Assembly: GCA_965203215.1 (NCBI GenBank)
Contig: CBDBBY010000001.1
Span: 2,914,001-2,978,000, forward strand
Source of the DNA: CBDBBY01 sp965203215
Lineage (GTDB): Bacteria > Pseudomonadota > Alphaproteobacteria > Rhodobacterales > Rhodobacteraceae
Reading direction: 5' to 3'
Length of the DNA: 64,000 bases
Below the pieces are notes generated by a model. The model was not told the origin of the DNA and ran no database searches. It saw nothing but the letters and a program-made list of their open reading frames with translations. Positions 1-9,860 of the stretch are shown here, piece after piece. A program made the position numbers and the translations under genes. Each line of letters begins with the position of its first letter. Position 1 is the stretch's first letter.

Positions 1-2082
1 CAGCAAGAACTAGAATCAGCCGATCACAAGATTAGCGGAAGGTTTAACGAATACGGGCAGTTCCATGGTGATATAAGAATTTATGACAAGCTAATCCCTG
101 GACACGTTATTTCTTGGTCGGGAGGTAAAGGTCGCCCAACCAGTTGCGGTCCGTTTGAAATTGAATTCGGTTATGTCGCCGGTGCGCAACGGGAAAGTAG
201 CTTACCACCAGATGAATGGAAAAGAATTATAGACAAGTTAAAAAAAATCGGTGGGATTTACGTTTATCGGAATAGGATAAGAATTCTTCCGTATGGAAAT
301 TCGGATGTCGATTGGCTTAATATCGAGGAACGTAGAACAAAGTCCGCAGCATATTATTTCTTTTCACATAGACGTGTTTTTGGTTCTGTAAATCTGAGTC
401 GCGAAAGCAACGGTTCATTAAGGGAGAAGGCTGGGCGAGAGGGATTTCAACAAGATAAAGCTTATCGTCAATTGAAGGACATTCTTGAAAATTTATTTCT
501 GCAGCTTGCCGCGGATTTCTTCAGGGATACTGGAGATCATTCTGAATACTATAATGATCAGCGCTCTGAATTAGAGGGACTGGAACGCGCACGTCGGCGG
601 CAGGAAAAATTGGCATCTGCAAAACGAAAACGCTTTGTAAAGTCGCTCGACGATTTTTTTGAACGAGTTCATGACAGCCGCCACGAAATAGAGCTTGCAG
701 ATCTTCGTAAATCTATTTCAAATCAAATGGGCGCTGTGGAGAAAATCAAGGATCCAGAAGAAGCTTCATTTGCATTGCTGGCTATGGAAGATGAAGCAAA
801 TCTCAAACTTAAGGAGATCCGAGAGAGTTATCGAGTTGTTAAACCCCGCGGGATTGGCTTGCCAAAAACCGTTCAAAGGGATTGGAGTGCCTATGCTTCC
901 GAGATGGAATGCTTGGAAAAGGGGTTTTTTGGTCCTTTCAGCACAGAGGTGGCGCTGAGAGTCAATAATGCGGCAACCGCAGCGAAGATTCATATCGATC
1001 AAAAAAGGCGCCTTGGTGGGGCAATCCGGCGGCAAGCAGAAATCTGGAGGAAGGCCGTGGAATCGGAAGCACGGCAATTGCGTAAATCAGCGAAAGAGAC
1101 CCGGTCGTCCGCTATAGAGTTTGCCTACGATGCCGTTCGGGAATTGCAAGAAACAATTTCGGCTGTTGAAGTCGATTTTGCACAGAAGGACCTCGTTGAC
1201 CACTCCCATGATGAGGTCGGCCGATTACGTGAAACTTTCCGAAATCGCATTGAGACTGTTGGCAGGAAGAACCGAGATAATATGGCCAAGGCACGGGAGA
1301 TGCTGGCTACGGTATCAAGTGATATTGATCGCGGATTGGAGCTATCTGGGTCCGATATGATCGAAGCAATGGACCAAGAATTGCTGGAACTCAGGGAACA
1401 AGCTGATTCCAATTCCGAAATGGTACAACTCGGAATTGCAATAGCAGTGATCAACCATGAATTTGAATCCGCTATCACGGGCGTACGCCGATCCTTGCGC
1501 GAACTCCGACCTTGGGCCAAATCAAACGAAGGCCTTTTGACTCTGTACCGAGATATCAGAAACAACTTCGACCACTTGGACGGACATCTCAATCTGTTTA
1601 CACCCTTACAACGACGATTGTACCGGAAACCTATTCCTATAAAGGGATCCGATATTACGCATTACTTATACACGCTGTTTGAGGCGCGTCTTAAAAGACA
1701 TCATGTGGATTTTAAAGTAAAAGATGCTTTTCTACGATCCGAAATCATCGGTTTTCCTTCAACAGTTTATCCTGTCTTTGTCAATATTATTGATAACGCT
1801 TTCTTTTGGTTGAAGGACATTGATGACGGTAGGAAAATTATGCTTGATGCCAGTCCGAACGGGTACCAAATTTCAAACAACGGTCCATCAATCAGCCAAA
1901 GGGACACTAGAGCGATCTTTGATCGAGGATTCACTAGGAAGCCGAGTGGGAGGGGGTTAGGTCTCTTCATTTCGAGAAATGCATTGCAAAAAGAAGGGAT
2001 GGACATCGACCTTATGCCTAACTCGCAAAGCCGAGGTGTAACTTTGATTATCAAATGGAAAAAGGATCACAACAATGCCTGA
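1..2082 (+). CDS. GHKL-fold ATPase, 5' truncated by window edge
   Basis: The reading frame is open from base 1, so this is the last 693 residues of a longer protein; the first possible internal start (TTG at 472) is not the real one. The N-terminal part (about residues 45-125) resembles the region following an Hsp90/MORC-type ATPase domain (YGNSDVDWLNIEERR, then FFSHRRVFG). A long charged helical, probably coiled-coil, section follows (about 170-480). The C-terminal 110 residues form a histidine-kinase-type HATPase domain: N box NIIDNAFFWL, a SNNGP segment at the G1 position and G2 box GRGLGLFISR. No phosphoacceptor HisKA domain is evident. The stop overlaps the next gene's start by 8 bp, so the two are probably co-translated. 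The region is clearly more AT-rich than most of the window, suggesting transfer. The fold is secure; a conflict-system role is inferred. Confidence 0.8.
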   Translation, partial: QQELESADHKISGRFNEYGQFHGDIRIYDKLIPGHVISWSGGKGRPTSCGPFEIEFGYVAGAQRESSLPPDEWKRIIDKLKKIGGIYVYRNRIRILPYGNSDVDWLNIEERRTKSAAYYFFSHRRVFGSVNLSRESNGSLREKAGREGFQQDKAYRQLKDILENLFLQLAADFFRDTGDHSEYYNDQRSELEGLERARRRQEKLASAKRKRFVKSLDDFFERVHDSRHEIELADLRKSISNQMGAVEKIKDPEEASFALLAMEDEANLKLKEIRESYRVVKPRGIGLPKTVQRDWSAYASEMECLEKGFFGPFSTEVALRVNNAATAAKIHIDQKRRLGGAIRRQAEIWRKAVESEARQLRKSAKETRSSAIEFAYDAVRELQETISAVEVDFAQKDLVDHSHDEVGRLRETFRNRIETVGRKNRDNMAKAREMLATVSSDIDRGLELSGSDMIEAMDQELLELREQADSNSEMVQLGIAIAVINHEFESAITGVRRSLRELRPWAKSNEGLLTLYRDIRNNFDHLDGHLNLFTPLQRRLYRKPIPIKGSDITHYLYTLFEARLKRHHVDFKVKDAFLRSEIIGFPSTVYPVFVNIIDNAFFWLKDIDDGRKIMLDASPNGYQISNNGPSISQRDTRAIFDRGFTRKPSGRGLGLFISRNALQKEGMDIDLMPNSQSRGVTLIIKWKKDHNNA

Positions 2083-3730
2083 AACCTTACAAGACTACTC
2101 CAAAAAGGCCGCAGAATCCTTCGTTCAAACTGCTGTGTTTATAGATGATCAGATTTACCGGAAACGCGAAACCACCGTTGAAACGGTAGATCCTCCGCAG
2201 GCGCGGGAACTAACTATAAATACAGAAAAGACCGGAAATCGCGAAAACAACAACCGTGCAAGCACTACGCAACGTGGCACCGCGAAGGAAACCGTTTGTG
2301 ACGGCTATGAAATCATAAACAGTTTTGCAAAAAAGAAGATTGTTTGCTCAATGTATGAGCCTAAAAGTACACCTGATGGTCCGCAGATAGATGATTCCAT
2401 TATACCACTTTGCACCTCAGCTGATATCGTAATTGTCGACTGGAACCTACATAGCGATAACGGAGTTAAGGCAATCGATTTAATCAAGGATCTGATTAAT
2501 CAAACAACCCAAGATGTCCCAGAACAAATTCGACTTGTTTTAGTTTATACTCAAGAAATCAATTTATTTGTTGTTGCAGATGACGTTTTTGATGCGATAA
2601 ACGATGACATCGGTGGTGAATTTCAACCCATTATGGATGAAAATAACCTTGCGTTTCGTACTAGGAATAGTCGTGTCGTAATACTAGGGAAGCCAGGAAG
2701 GGAGCGCGCGGAGGTTGTCCGCAGAAATGTTGTTGATGAGATCGGGCTTGCGGATTTCGCTGTTGAGGAGTTTGCAAAACTTGCCTCAGGCATCTTGCAA
2801 GGAGCAACTTTACGCTGCCTCGCCGAAATCCGGAACAATAGCCGGAAGATCCTATCCAGGTTCAATCACGATTTAGATCCAGCGTTTCTAACCCATCGGG
2901 CGTTGGGTTTAGAGACGGAAGACGCATTGGGCCATATCGTTCCATTATTAATCTCAGAGATTGAGTCTGTTCTGGAAGACGCGCTTCCAAATCCCCTAAT
3001 GTCAGATGATGTGCTAAGAGACTGGTGTATGAATGTCTGGGAGCCAGGAGATCACCTCAGCCAAGATTACCGAGTTGAACGGAATTTTAAGCATATTGCA
3101 GGGGATATATGCACAAAAGGATTCAAAATCGCCAGGAAACTTCATAACGTTGGTCCAAATCCCAATAATAAAGGAAATTACGTAAAGGAGGCGGAAAAAT
3201 TTCTGCTTCCATCTGAAGATTCCGATGCTAATCTTCGTTTTGCCCACTTTATGGCTAGCCGAACATTTTATGAGGAAAACCATAAAATGCTAATGCTTGG
3301 AAGCATTCTGCATGATAGAGTCCAAGATCAATACCTGCTATGCATTCAGCCAGTTTGTGACAGTGTTCGTTTAAAGAAGCGTAGAACCTTTGTGTTTGTC
3401 AAGCTGCACAAAAAGGAGATAAACGGCGCACAATCTGTATCTCATGTCGTTGTAAAACCTAATAATTCGATAGTCGAATTACTCTACAAGCCAAATTCCT
3501 ATGAATGCTTCTCGACGTCTTTTGAACCTGATAAAAAATTGAAGGCAGTCATTGCAAAGCCAAATAATCAGAATGAGCTATATTTCGAGGATATTTTCAG
3601 AAATAGGTATTATTGGATGGGTCAACTCCGGACGTCTCATGCTCAAGATGCAGTTGGGCGATTTGCTAGCAATATTTCCCGTATCGGACTAACTAACTCT
3701 GAGTGGCTTCGTTTACTGGCAAAACGATAG
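2075..3730 (+). CDS. receiver-domain-like partner of the GHKL ATPase
   Basis: 551 residues. The first 165 look like a response-regulator receiver variant: an acidic pair in VFIDDQIY (D24, D25), a phosphoacceptor-like aspartate in IVIVDWNLHSDNG (D122) after a long insert, and a threonine at a beta-4-like end (LVLVYTQ, T159). This matches the stand-alone 'response receiver' families found beside Hsp90-like ATPases. The remaining 390 residues are not recognisable; they are probably alpha/beta and carry no DNA-binding motif that I can see. ATG lies 8 bp inside the upstream gene, so translational coupling is likely. The natural reading is a two-component-like relay in which the ATPase senses or phosphorylates this protein. 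Receiver identity is moderately sure; the C-terminal function is unknown. Confidence 0.65.
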   Translation: MPETLQDYSKKAAESFVQTAVFIDDQIYRKRETTVETVDPPQARELTINTEKTGNRENNNRASTTQRGTAKETVCDGYEIINSFAKKKIVCSMYEPKSTPDGPQIDDSIIPLCTSADIVIVDWNLHSDNGVKAIDLIKDLINQTTQDVPEQIRLVLVYTQEINLFVVADDVFDAINDDIGGEFQPIMDENNLAFRTRNSRVVILGKPGRERAEVVRRNVVDEIGLADFAVEEFAKLASGILQGATLRCLAEIRNNSRKILSRFNHDLDPAFLTHRALGLETEDALGHIVPLLISEIESVLEDALPNPLMSDDVLRDWCMNVWEPGDHLSQDYRVERNFKHIAGDICTKGFKIARKLHNVGPNPNNKGNYVKEAEKFLLPSEDSDANLRFAHFMASRTFYEENHKMLMLGSILHDRVQDQYLLCIQPVCDSVRLKKRRTFVFVKLHKKEINGAQSVSHVVVKPNNSIVELLYKPNSYECFSTSFEPDKKLKAVIAKPNNQNELYFEDIFRNRYYWMGQLRTSHAQDAVGRFASNISRIGLTNSEWLRLLAKR

Positions 3731-4402
3731 GACCAGTTAGTAGGCAATTCTGCTACAAAAGGTTACCAAGGCTTTGGTGACCTATACTTGGGTTTGTATT
3801 GCCTATGGTGGATTAAAATTAGTGATCAGGTAGATTTGCCTCGACGGACGATACTACGGAATATTGGTGACCGTTCAATGAACCCAATTCCGGCGGATGC
3901 CCTCTTGTGTACATCCCTTTTTTGATCAATAATTCTGCAATCACCGCTGTGCTCATAGATCGAAATTTAAATCTCGTTTTAGGTCCGCAGTAAAATAAAT
4001 GCACGTCGGAAAGTCGATCTGCTTTAGATGTTAATCACGATTGATGGCTTATTGCTTTGAGTCCGCAGCCACAAGATGCTGATTCTTGCCGGAGCTGAGC
4101 TTTCGGCTCGAATTGGAAGCATCCACTGCTCGGGCGTCAAGGCGTAGTCGCATCAATGGGTGAACTCAGACAGCTCCGAACGCACAAAATGTAGGCTCTG
4201 CGGATTCAAGTAAACAAGCCATCACGATTGAATATTGCGACGGTTTTCGAAATCTCGCCCGAAGAAAAATAACGAGGTAGTATAGCATGCCGCACTAAGC
4301 CGCAATTATCGCACACTCGAGCAGGCAAATAAAACCATTAGCTTGTCCGAATTAGACCGACCCCCGAAATGGGCAAGCCTCGGGTTGACCCAATCATTCC
4401 GC
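3731..4402. other. intergenic region with one miniature element
   Basis: About 670 bp between the convergent receiver-like gene and the denD-like gene. It holds the inverted-repeat element at 4044-4222. I see no convincing gene; a 61-codon minus-strand frame near 3819-4004 has no support. Confidence 0.6.
4044..4222. repeat. 179-bp miniature inverted-repeat element, family A copy 1
   Basis: The ends are imperfect inverted repeats of about 25 bp (outer part ATGGCTTATTG, inner part GTCCGCAG). The element is flanked by an 8-bp direct repeat CACGATTG at 4036-4043 and 4223-4230, a target duplication. It carries no gene. It is the reverse-complement relative of the 234-bp element at 35448-35681, sharing ends and most internal sequence, so the two are one mobile family with internal length variation. 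The transposase that moves it is not in this window. Confidence 0.9.
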
Positions 4403-5383
4403 TCACGCTGCCGGTAGATCGTCCTCGACATAAATCTGAAGGATATCCTTGAAAGTCTCTTCGGTTTTGAAGCCGAGCGATCCTGCCCGCTCGGCGCCGA
4501 ATTGAGAGGCCCATGTGCTTACAATCGATTGCACCAACGGATCCGGGCGGTGTTTGACCAGCTTGACTGCGTCGTTGCCCGCGTAATCCCTGAGCGCGTC
4601 CAGCTGCTCCCGTATTGAACAAGTTAGCGAAGGCATGGTGAGTGTACGCCGTCCGTCGAGATGGCCCGTATCGATTTCGGAAGCGTGCGTGAAAAACGCC
4701 GCAGCAGATCGGGGAGACGCGTGCATATGCCTGACGTCCGTTGATAGCGGAAGTTCAGTTTCGCAACCGTTCAATGGTTCGCGGATTATGCTTGAAAAAC
4801 ACGACGAGGCCGCAGCGTTGGGCTTGCCCGGCCGGACTGTGATCGTCGGGAGACGCAAAGAGATGCCGTCGACATAGCCCTTCTTTGAGAAATCGGAGAT
4901 CATCAGTTCGCACATCGCCTTTTGCGTTCCGTAGGATGTGCGCGGCTCGCAAATGAATTGATCGCCGATCGGCGTTGGGGGAAAGGGCGGCCCGAACGCC
5001 GCGACGGAAGAAGCGAACACAAATCTGGGCGTGTATGCGCCGCCAGTCTTGTCGTGCTCGGCCCTGAGCGCCTCAAGCAGCGCCCGCGTCGCGTCGAAGT
5101 TTACCTGCCAACCGAAATCGAATTCCTGTTCGGCTTGCCCCGACAAGATCGCTGCCAAGTGGATCATCACGTCGGGTTTCGCTTCCGCAAGTTTTTCCGG
5201 CCACCCGGGGTCGGTCAGGCTGCCGCGCAATTCGACGACAGATCGGATGCCGTCCTCCGGAAACGCGATGTCGGCAAGAATGATCTCGCCGACAGGCTCG
5301 CCGTTCAATCCATTGCTTTGGAGGCGGCGGGCGATCTTTTGGCCGATCATGCCCCCGCCCCCTGTGATCAGAACTTTCGTCAT
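4403..5383 (-). CDS. denD: NAD-dependent epimerase/dehydrogenase, D-erythronate dehydrogenase-like
   Basis: 326 residues, an extended short-chain dehydrogenase/reductase. The N-terminal Rossmann motif is LITGGGGMIG (residues 5-14), followed by HLAAILSG and a catalytic pair in SYGTQK (Y-x-x-x-K form). Length and sequence fit the DenD branch, which oxidises D-erythronate at C2 to 2-oxo-tetronate for four-carbon sugar-acid catabolism in the cytosol. The ATG at 5383 has a good GGAG ribosome-binding site in CCGGGAGAAACCGAATG. The frame stays open upstream but that extension lacks family similarity. No kinase or aldolase partners of a den operon are nearby, so it is an orphan or a remnant of an operon. 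Substrate assignment is by family resemblance only. Confidence 0.85.
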   Translation of the reverse strand: MTKVLITGGGGMIGQKIARRLQSNGLNGEPVGEIILADIAFPEDGIRSVVELRGSLTDPGWPEKLAEAKPDVMIHLAAILSGQAEQEFDFGWQVNFDATRALLEALRAEHDKTGGAYTPRFVFASSVAAFGPPFPPTPIGDQFICEPRTSYGTQKAMCELMISDFSKKGYVDGISLRLPTITVRPGKPNAAASSCFSSIIREPLNGCETELPLSTDVRHMHASPRSAAAFFTHASEIDTGHLDGRRTLTMPSLTCSIREQLDALRDYAGNDAVKLVKHRPDPLVQSIVSTWASQFGAERAGSLGFKTEETFKDILQIYVEDDLPAA

Positions 5384-5547
5384 TCGGTTTCTCCCGGATT
5401 CATCGACCGACGGAACGCGGTCGGCTTTTTCCTGCAAAATCAATTGTTGCAAGTTGGCCGATAATGGCATGGACCCGATCTGGTCAAGCGACAACCGGAG
5501 GCAAGGTCGCCAAAATCGGGACGGGCTGAGGGCAGTCGCGGTCACGC

Positions 5548-7932
5548 TCAATTCCTCCCGCTTGCTCCGCCAATTGACCCGCGCAAGCGGGAAGCGCCCG
5601 CTCCGATCGCCGAGGCGACCGAACCGGCGCTGCCCAGCATGCGGCTTCTGACCGGGCCATCGCCAAGAGATGCGTCGCCTCCGATCCACGCGAGTGCTCT
5701 GGCGGGGAACTCCGAAACCAAGGAAAAGCTCTGTTCGATGACCGCGACATAAGCGACAACGACCAGCGCGCCTGAAGCGATCAGGCCGAATATCGCAACC
5801 AGAGGCGACGCGCTGGTCAGAGCGCTCATCGCATAGAACATTCCGATATCGATCAAGCCGGTCATGATCCTGAACAAGGCGATGCCGATGAAATATCCGA
5901 CGATCATGAGAGTCGGCGTCAATGTGACGGAAAGCAGCAGCAACCAGCCTCGGCGACCGGCTTCGCCGGATATCCCCTCGCCGTCCAACCGGAAATGCCC
6001 AAGCGCCCACAAGCTGGATGCCACGACCGCCTCCGCGACAAGCAGGAAATACCCGATGACCGCGAAGACCCAATAGAAAAACGGAAGCAGCGGAAGAATG
6101 AAGGATTGCGTAACCCCGATTGCAGCCAATGGAGCCGCGATCAGAAATACCGTCGTATTCGCGAGAGACTCCGACACCACGGACACGGCGGCGCTGCCGA
6201 ACATCAGCGAGCCCGCCACGTCGAGATACCAGTTCCCCATATTCACGATCCCGATGATCGGATCTTCGCCCCAGCGCGACGGGGACAGGTTTTCGATCAT
6301 GGATTTGACGCCTTCGGCGAAACTGATGTTCCAAATCTGCCCGATCAGGCCTGCGGAACTATTGCCGGATGCAGCTGCCGCTGCGCTGCCCGGCAGCGGA
6401 AAGCCGTAAGCCGCAAGACGGGACGTCGAACGCTCGAGTTCCGCTTCGGCGGCCCGCCAAATCCGGGCAGCCTCTTCCAAGTGGAGGTATTTTCCTTCGT
6501 CGACGCCCCCGAAATTGCGCCGAAACCAACCGGGAGAGTCAGATTCAAGAACGACCACTCGGTTCAGGCGATTCAAATTGTCTCCGACGTATCCCGACTC
6601 GCGTGCCGATACGGATGCCCGAAGCAGACCGGTCGTTTCGGAATTCAGCCGGGCGATCAGCATGTACCAGTTGCCGGCGCCGATCCAGCCTTCCCCTGAA
6701 CATTCAGCGGTTCCCGCTTGGGCCTTTCCGCAGTCTCCGCCGGTGATGTAGGTCTCGACGATTTCTCGCGTGGGATTCGCGCCGTTCGCGCCTCCTGCAA
6801 TCCGGAGGATTTCGCGATTTCCGGACGCCAGCCGCGCCGTCGCAGCTTCCATCACCGCCGCGACCTCCGTCGTTATGTCCGGCAACGCATCGGAATTGGC
6901 GATCAATCCGGGCCACTGCAAATCCAGAATTGCATCCGCGCGCTGGACGAGGATGGCCAGCATTTCCGAATGCGTGCTCCGAAACGCACCTTCAGCGGCA
7001 GCGGATGTTTGCGGATCAAAGTTCTTGATGAATCCCGGAGGTTCAGGGATTGAATACGAGCCGCATACGCCGTCCCGTCGAGCTCCGATGGCGGAAATGA
7101 TCTCCGTCGAATTGTCGGATTGAATCTCTTCCAGCCTCACCCTCAACTGGCTACCGGCCGCTTCGAACTGATGGTTCGCAATCCGCGCGCAAAGCTGGTT
7201 GCGGTAAACGGTTTTGAACAACTCGCCATCCGCTCGGGACGCGGATTTCGCGATCGGCACGCCGCCCGCCAGTATTCGACGCGCTCCCTGGCCCCAGATT
7301 TCCGAAGCCATGGCGGTGGCCCCTTTGACAAGCCACGCGGTTCCGGCCTGGACGACGTTGTATCCGCCCAATCCGGGCAGAGGAATCAACAGCGCGACTG
7401 CGAACAAGACCCGAAGCGGAGCCCAAAGGGACGACCATCTCCGCCCGAGGATTTCGCCCTCGTGGGCGGACTGCAGGAGCCCGGCAGTCACATTGTATAG
7501 GAACAGCACGCCCGCGATGGACAGGATCGCAAGATTCAAGAATCCGATGAGCGTCGAGAATATCGTCGGACCATTGTCCGCGCCGGCTGTTGGAAACAAC
7601 GGCCCGAACAGCTGGTTCAGCAAGGCGGCGCTGTTCAGATCGCCGAATTCCGTGCCGAAAAATTCGCTTACGCGGATCTGAATGCCAGCCGGACCGGTTT
7701 GCGCAGCGACGGATCCGGGCAGAAGCGCTGATAAGCTGAACGACAAGATTGGCAAGCATGTCGCCGGCGTGAAAGATTGATCTGGCTTTCGGCGCTTGAA
7801 TCCAATGAACCGTTCTGGCAGTCGCCGATCCTTCGGCTTGGAGCGAGGCGTAAAGCCAATCTTCCGTGTCTCGACTGCGATATTGCGTTCCCGTCGCCGA
7901 CCTTTGCCAAGGCTGGCTACGGGGCAGCGCAT
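5548..7932 (-). CDS. dotA: DotA/TraY-family type IVB secretion membrane protein
   Basis: Polytopic inner-membrane protein of the DotA/TraY family of type IVB secretion and I-type conjugation systems. A signal-like segment ends in GSVAAQ. A membrane helix (FLNLAILSIAGVLFLY) precedes the conserved SAHEGEILGRRWSSLWAPLR region and another hydrophobic stretch. A large periplasmic domain of about 330 residues follows, then four or five C-terminal membrane helices and a Gly/Ser/Ala-rich tail. The start is uncertain: no ATG lies between the signal segment and an ATG at 7932 inside an IS110 left-end remnant, and the frame is open to 8223. The original 5' end may have been replaced by the IS remnant; a non-ATG start near 7800 is possible. 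The other dot genes lie 15 kb away beyond transposons. Confidence 0.8.
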   Translation of the reverse strand: MRCPVASLGKGRRRERNIAVETRKIGFTPRSKPKDRRLPERFIGFKRRKPDQSFTPATCLPILSFSLSALLPGSVAAQTGPAGIQIRVSEFFGTEFGDLNSAALLNQLFGPLFPTAGADNGPTIFSTLIGFLNLAILSIAGVLFLYNVTAGLLQSAHEGEILGRRWSSLWAPLRVLFAVALLIPLPGLGGYNVVQAGTAWLVKGATAMASEIWGQGARRILAGGVPIAKSASRADGELFKTVYRNQLCARIANHQFEAAGSQLRVRLEEIQSDNSTEIISAIGARRDGVCGSYSIPEPPGFIKNFDPQTSAAAEGAFRSTHSEMLAILVQRADAILDLQWPGLIANSDALPDITTEVAAVMEAATARLASGNREILRIAGGANGANPTREIVETYITGGDCGKAQAGTAECSGEGWIGAGNWYMLIARLNSETTGLLRASVSARESGYVGDNLNRLNRVVVLESDSPGWFRRNFGGVDEGKYLHLEEAARIWRAAEAELERSTSRLAAYGFPLPGSAAAAASGNSSAGLIGQIWNISFAEGVKSMIENLSPSRWGEDPIIGIVNMGNWYLDVAGSLMFGSAAVSVVSESLANTTVFLIAAPLAAIGVTQSFILPLLPFFYWVFAVIGYFLLVAEAVVASSLWALGHFRLDGEGISGEAGRRGWLLLLSVTLTPTLMIVGYFIGIALFRIMTGLIDIGMFYAMSALTSASPLVAIFGLIASGALVVVAYVAVIEQSFSLVSEFPARALAWIGGDASLGDGPVRSRMLGSAGSVASAIGAGASRLRGSIGGASGRN

Positions 7933-8010
7933 GGCGACCAATTCTTGTGGCATGACCACGCTGTCAAGACAGCCAGCGCCGCCTCTCGTCATCGTCTTTA
8001 CCGGCCGAAT
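7870..8010 (+). mobile_element. IS110-type left-end remnant
   Basis: Degenerate copy of the leader upstream of the IS110 transposase at 29823. Shared blocks are CCCGTCGCCG, then GCATGGCGA, then TTGTGGC-TGACCACGCT and CACCGCCTCTC. No transposase follows. It abuts and may overlap the 5' end of the dotA reading frame. Confidence 0.7.
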
Positions 8011-8342
8011 AGGCCGCGAGCGGATCAAAACGGCGGCCTTCCGACCGCAGGCGGTCCGAAGACGAGCCATGCCGCCGTTGCAAGCACGGACAAGTAAACC
8101 AGCAGGAATGCCAACGCGACCGCACGAAACAACAATGCCTTGTCGGAGGCTCTGCGCCCGGCAGTGTTCGCAGTCCAGAGAAATTTTCCCATTGGGAAGA
8201 CATACGCCGCGTACCCGGTTCAACCCGACTGGTTAATGCGGTCGCATCGGCACTTTTTTGTGGAAAGCGGTTTCGGGCTATTCGGAGTTTCATCGGTTCG
8301 TGTTCAACCGTCGGAAGCTCACCTGATCAGGAAATAATTCGA

Positions 8343-9623
8343 ATGAACCGACAAGCAAGCGGCATGGCCGCCCTTCCGCCGCGCATGGACAAATGTCCTC
8401 GGCAGCAAACCGGAATAGGTCTGATCAACCGCGGCCTCGCCCGCTGCGTCCCGCCGAACATTCGCATCAGCGAATGGAAGACCAAAGAAATCGCTCCGCG
8501 AATTCGTACCGATGAGGATGTGCATTCGATTGAGTTCAGCGCGGCGCATCCGGGCCGCAATCCAAGACCGCATGCCTTCCGCTGCGCGCCGACGGAATTT
8601 CCATTCTTGAAACGATTAGCGACAAAAGTCGGTCTTGCTATCGCGGCGATATTCGTGGCAGCACACGGTTTCGCCGCGTCCGATGCAGCGGCATCGGCGT
8701 CGGCGTCCGGCACCTTGGCGGGCATCGCTAGACAAGGAACGCTCGGCGAATTGGAAGTCTGGGAAATTCCTGGATCGGAACTCAAACTCCTTGTGGGCAG
8801 CCGGCACGGAGAAGTTTTGATCGCGAAACTGATTTCGCCGCCGAAGAATTGGCCGACGGACGCTGAAAACGCGAGCCAGAAATTGGAGGCGGAAGAGCTA
8901 TGCGCGGTCGATGATGTCTTGGCGTACGGCGATCCGGATGAGCTCAGCAATCGCGACGTTCGCGATTTGCCCGGCACTCTCCGAATTGGCGGGCAATATC
9001 CTGATCATGCGGTTTCAAGGACGCCGCTGCGCTCAAAATCCGCTGCCTATTCCAACGCGACCGAATATTCGGGGTTCGCGAAGCCGGATGGGCTTCCAAG
9101 CGAAGCATCCGCTTCGTCGATCGACCGATCGGTTGCATTGGAATCAATCCGCAAGGACGCATTCTGGTTCAGCGTCGGCAAACGAGGAGCGCCGACGGTT
9201 TACGCCGTCATCGACCCGGATTGCCCGTTCTGCGCAAAAGCGATGACGAATTTGAAAGACGAGGTGGAACTCGGAAAGCTGCAGCTTCGGGTCGTCCCCG
9301 TCCATGCATTGGGCGAACATTCCGCCGATCTGATCGCGGCCATGCTGACCGACAACGAGCCGCCGGTCGCATTTTGGCGTCATGAAATTCAAAAGGGAAC
9401 CTTCGGGTCTTCAGATCTTGCTCCCGTCGACTTCAAGTCGCTGCGACCCGAACTGCGCGCCGCTATCGAAAGCAATCTCGCTCTGATCTCGCGCTTGAAA
9501 ATCGAAGGCGTTCCGTTCTTCGCTTTCGAAACCGGCGCCGGCCCCGCGATATATTTCGGGGTGCCGGAACCGGAAGTCTTCGCCGATGCGATTTCCGACC
9601 CTTACGACGGCGGGAGCAACTGA
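8343..9623 (+). CDS. DsbC/DsbG-like periplasmic thiol-disulfide protein
   Basis: The C-terminal half is thioredoxin-like with the active-site motif DPDCPFCAKAM, the CxxC arrangement of DsbC-type isomerases, then a long alpha-helical insert and a cis-proline-like IEGVPFF loop. A clear export signal (LKRLATKVGLAIAAIF ending HGFAAS) begins about 88 codons after the ATG at 8343. The mature protein may therefore start from the in-frame TTG at 8607 (338 residues); the ATG at 8343 has an AGGAAA site and would give 426 residues with an odd Arg/Pro-rich leader. DsbC-like proteins (such as TrbB of I-type plasmids) assist folding of conjugation and type IVB components, and dotA lies divergently upstream, so a role in assembling that machine is a reasonable inference. 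Confidence 0.8.
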   Translation: MNRQASGMAALPPRMDKCPRQQTGIGLINRGLARCVPPNIRISEWKTKEIAPRIRTDEDVHSIEFSAAHPGRNPRPHAFRCAPTEFPFLKRLATKVGLAIAAIFVAAHGFAASDAAASASASGTLAGIARQGTLGELEVWEIPGSELKLLVGSRHGEVLIAKLISPPKNWPTDAENASQKLEAEELCAVDDVLAYGDPDELSNRDVRDLPGTLRIGGQYPDHAVSRTPLRSKSAAYSNATEYSGFAKPDGLPSEASASSIDRSVALESIRKDAFWFSVGKRGAPTVYAVIDPDCPFCAKAMTNLKDEVELGKLQLRVVPVHALGEHSADLIAAMLTDNEPPVAFWRHEIQKGTFGSSDLAPVDFKSLRPELRAAIESNLALISRLKIEGVPFFAFETGAGPAIYFGVPEPEVFADAISDPYDGGSN

Positions 9624-9860
9624 ACTGATTCAAACCTTGCTTCAGGATCGGACGCCGGCCCTTCGCAATGGCCGACGTCCTTGGAACTGCAATGCGGTCC
9701 ACAAGCTCGCCGCTGCGCAAGAAAATTCGATTGGAACAATGGCGTCTTCAGCGAACAGGCGCGACGGCCAACAATCCGCGCATCATTGGCGCGCAAATTT
9801 GCTGAATTGGCGCAAACTTGACAGCACGCTGCCCGTCAATCCGGTCGCGGCAAGCGGCGA

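Noticed and set aside
3819..4004. 61-codon minus-strand gene
   Set aside because: No ribosome-binding site or similarity; it lies in a non-coding gap next to a miniature element.
4403..6334. A single 643-residue protein spanning denD and part of dotA
   Set aside because: The dehydrogenase starts at 5383 with its own ribosome-binding site and Rossmann motif; the upstream extension is out of frame with the real dotA gene.
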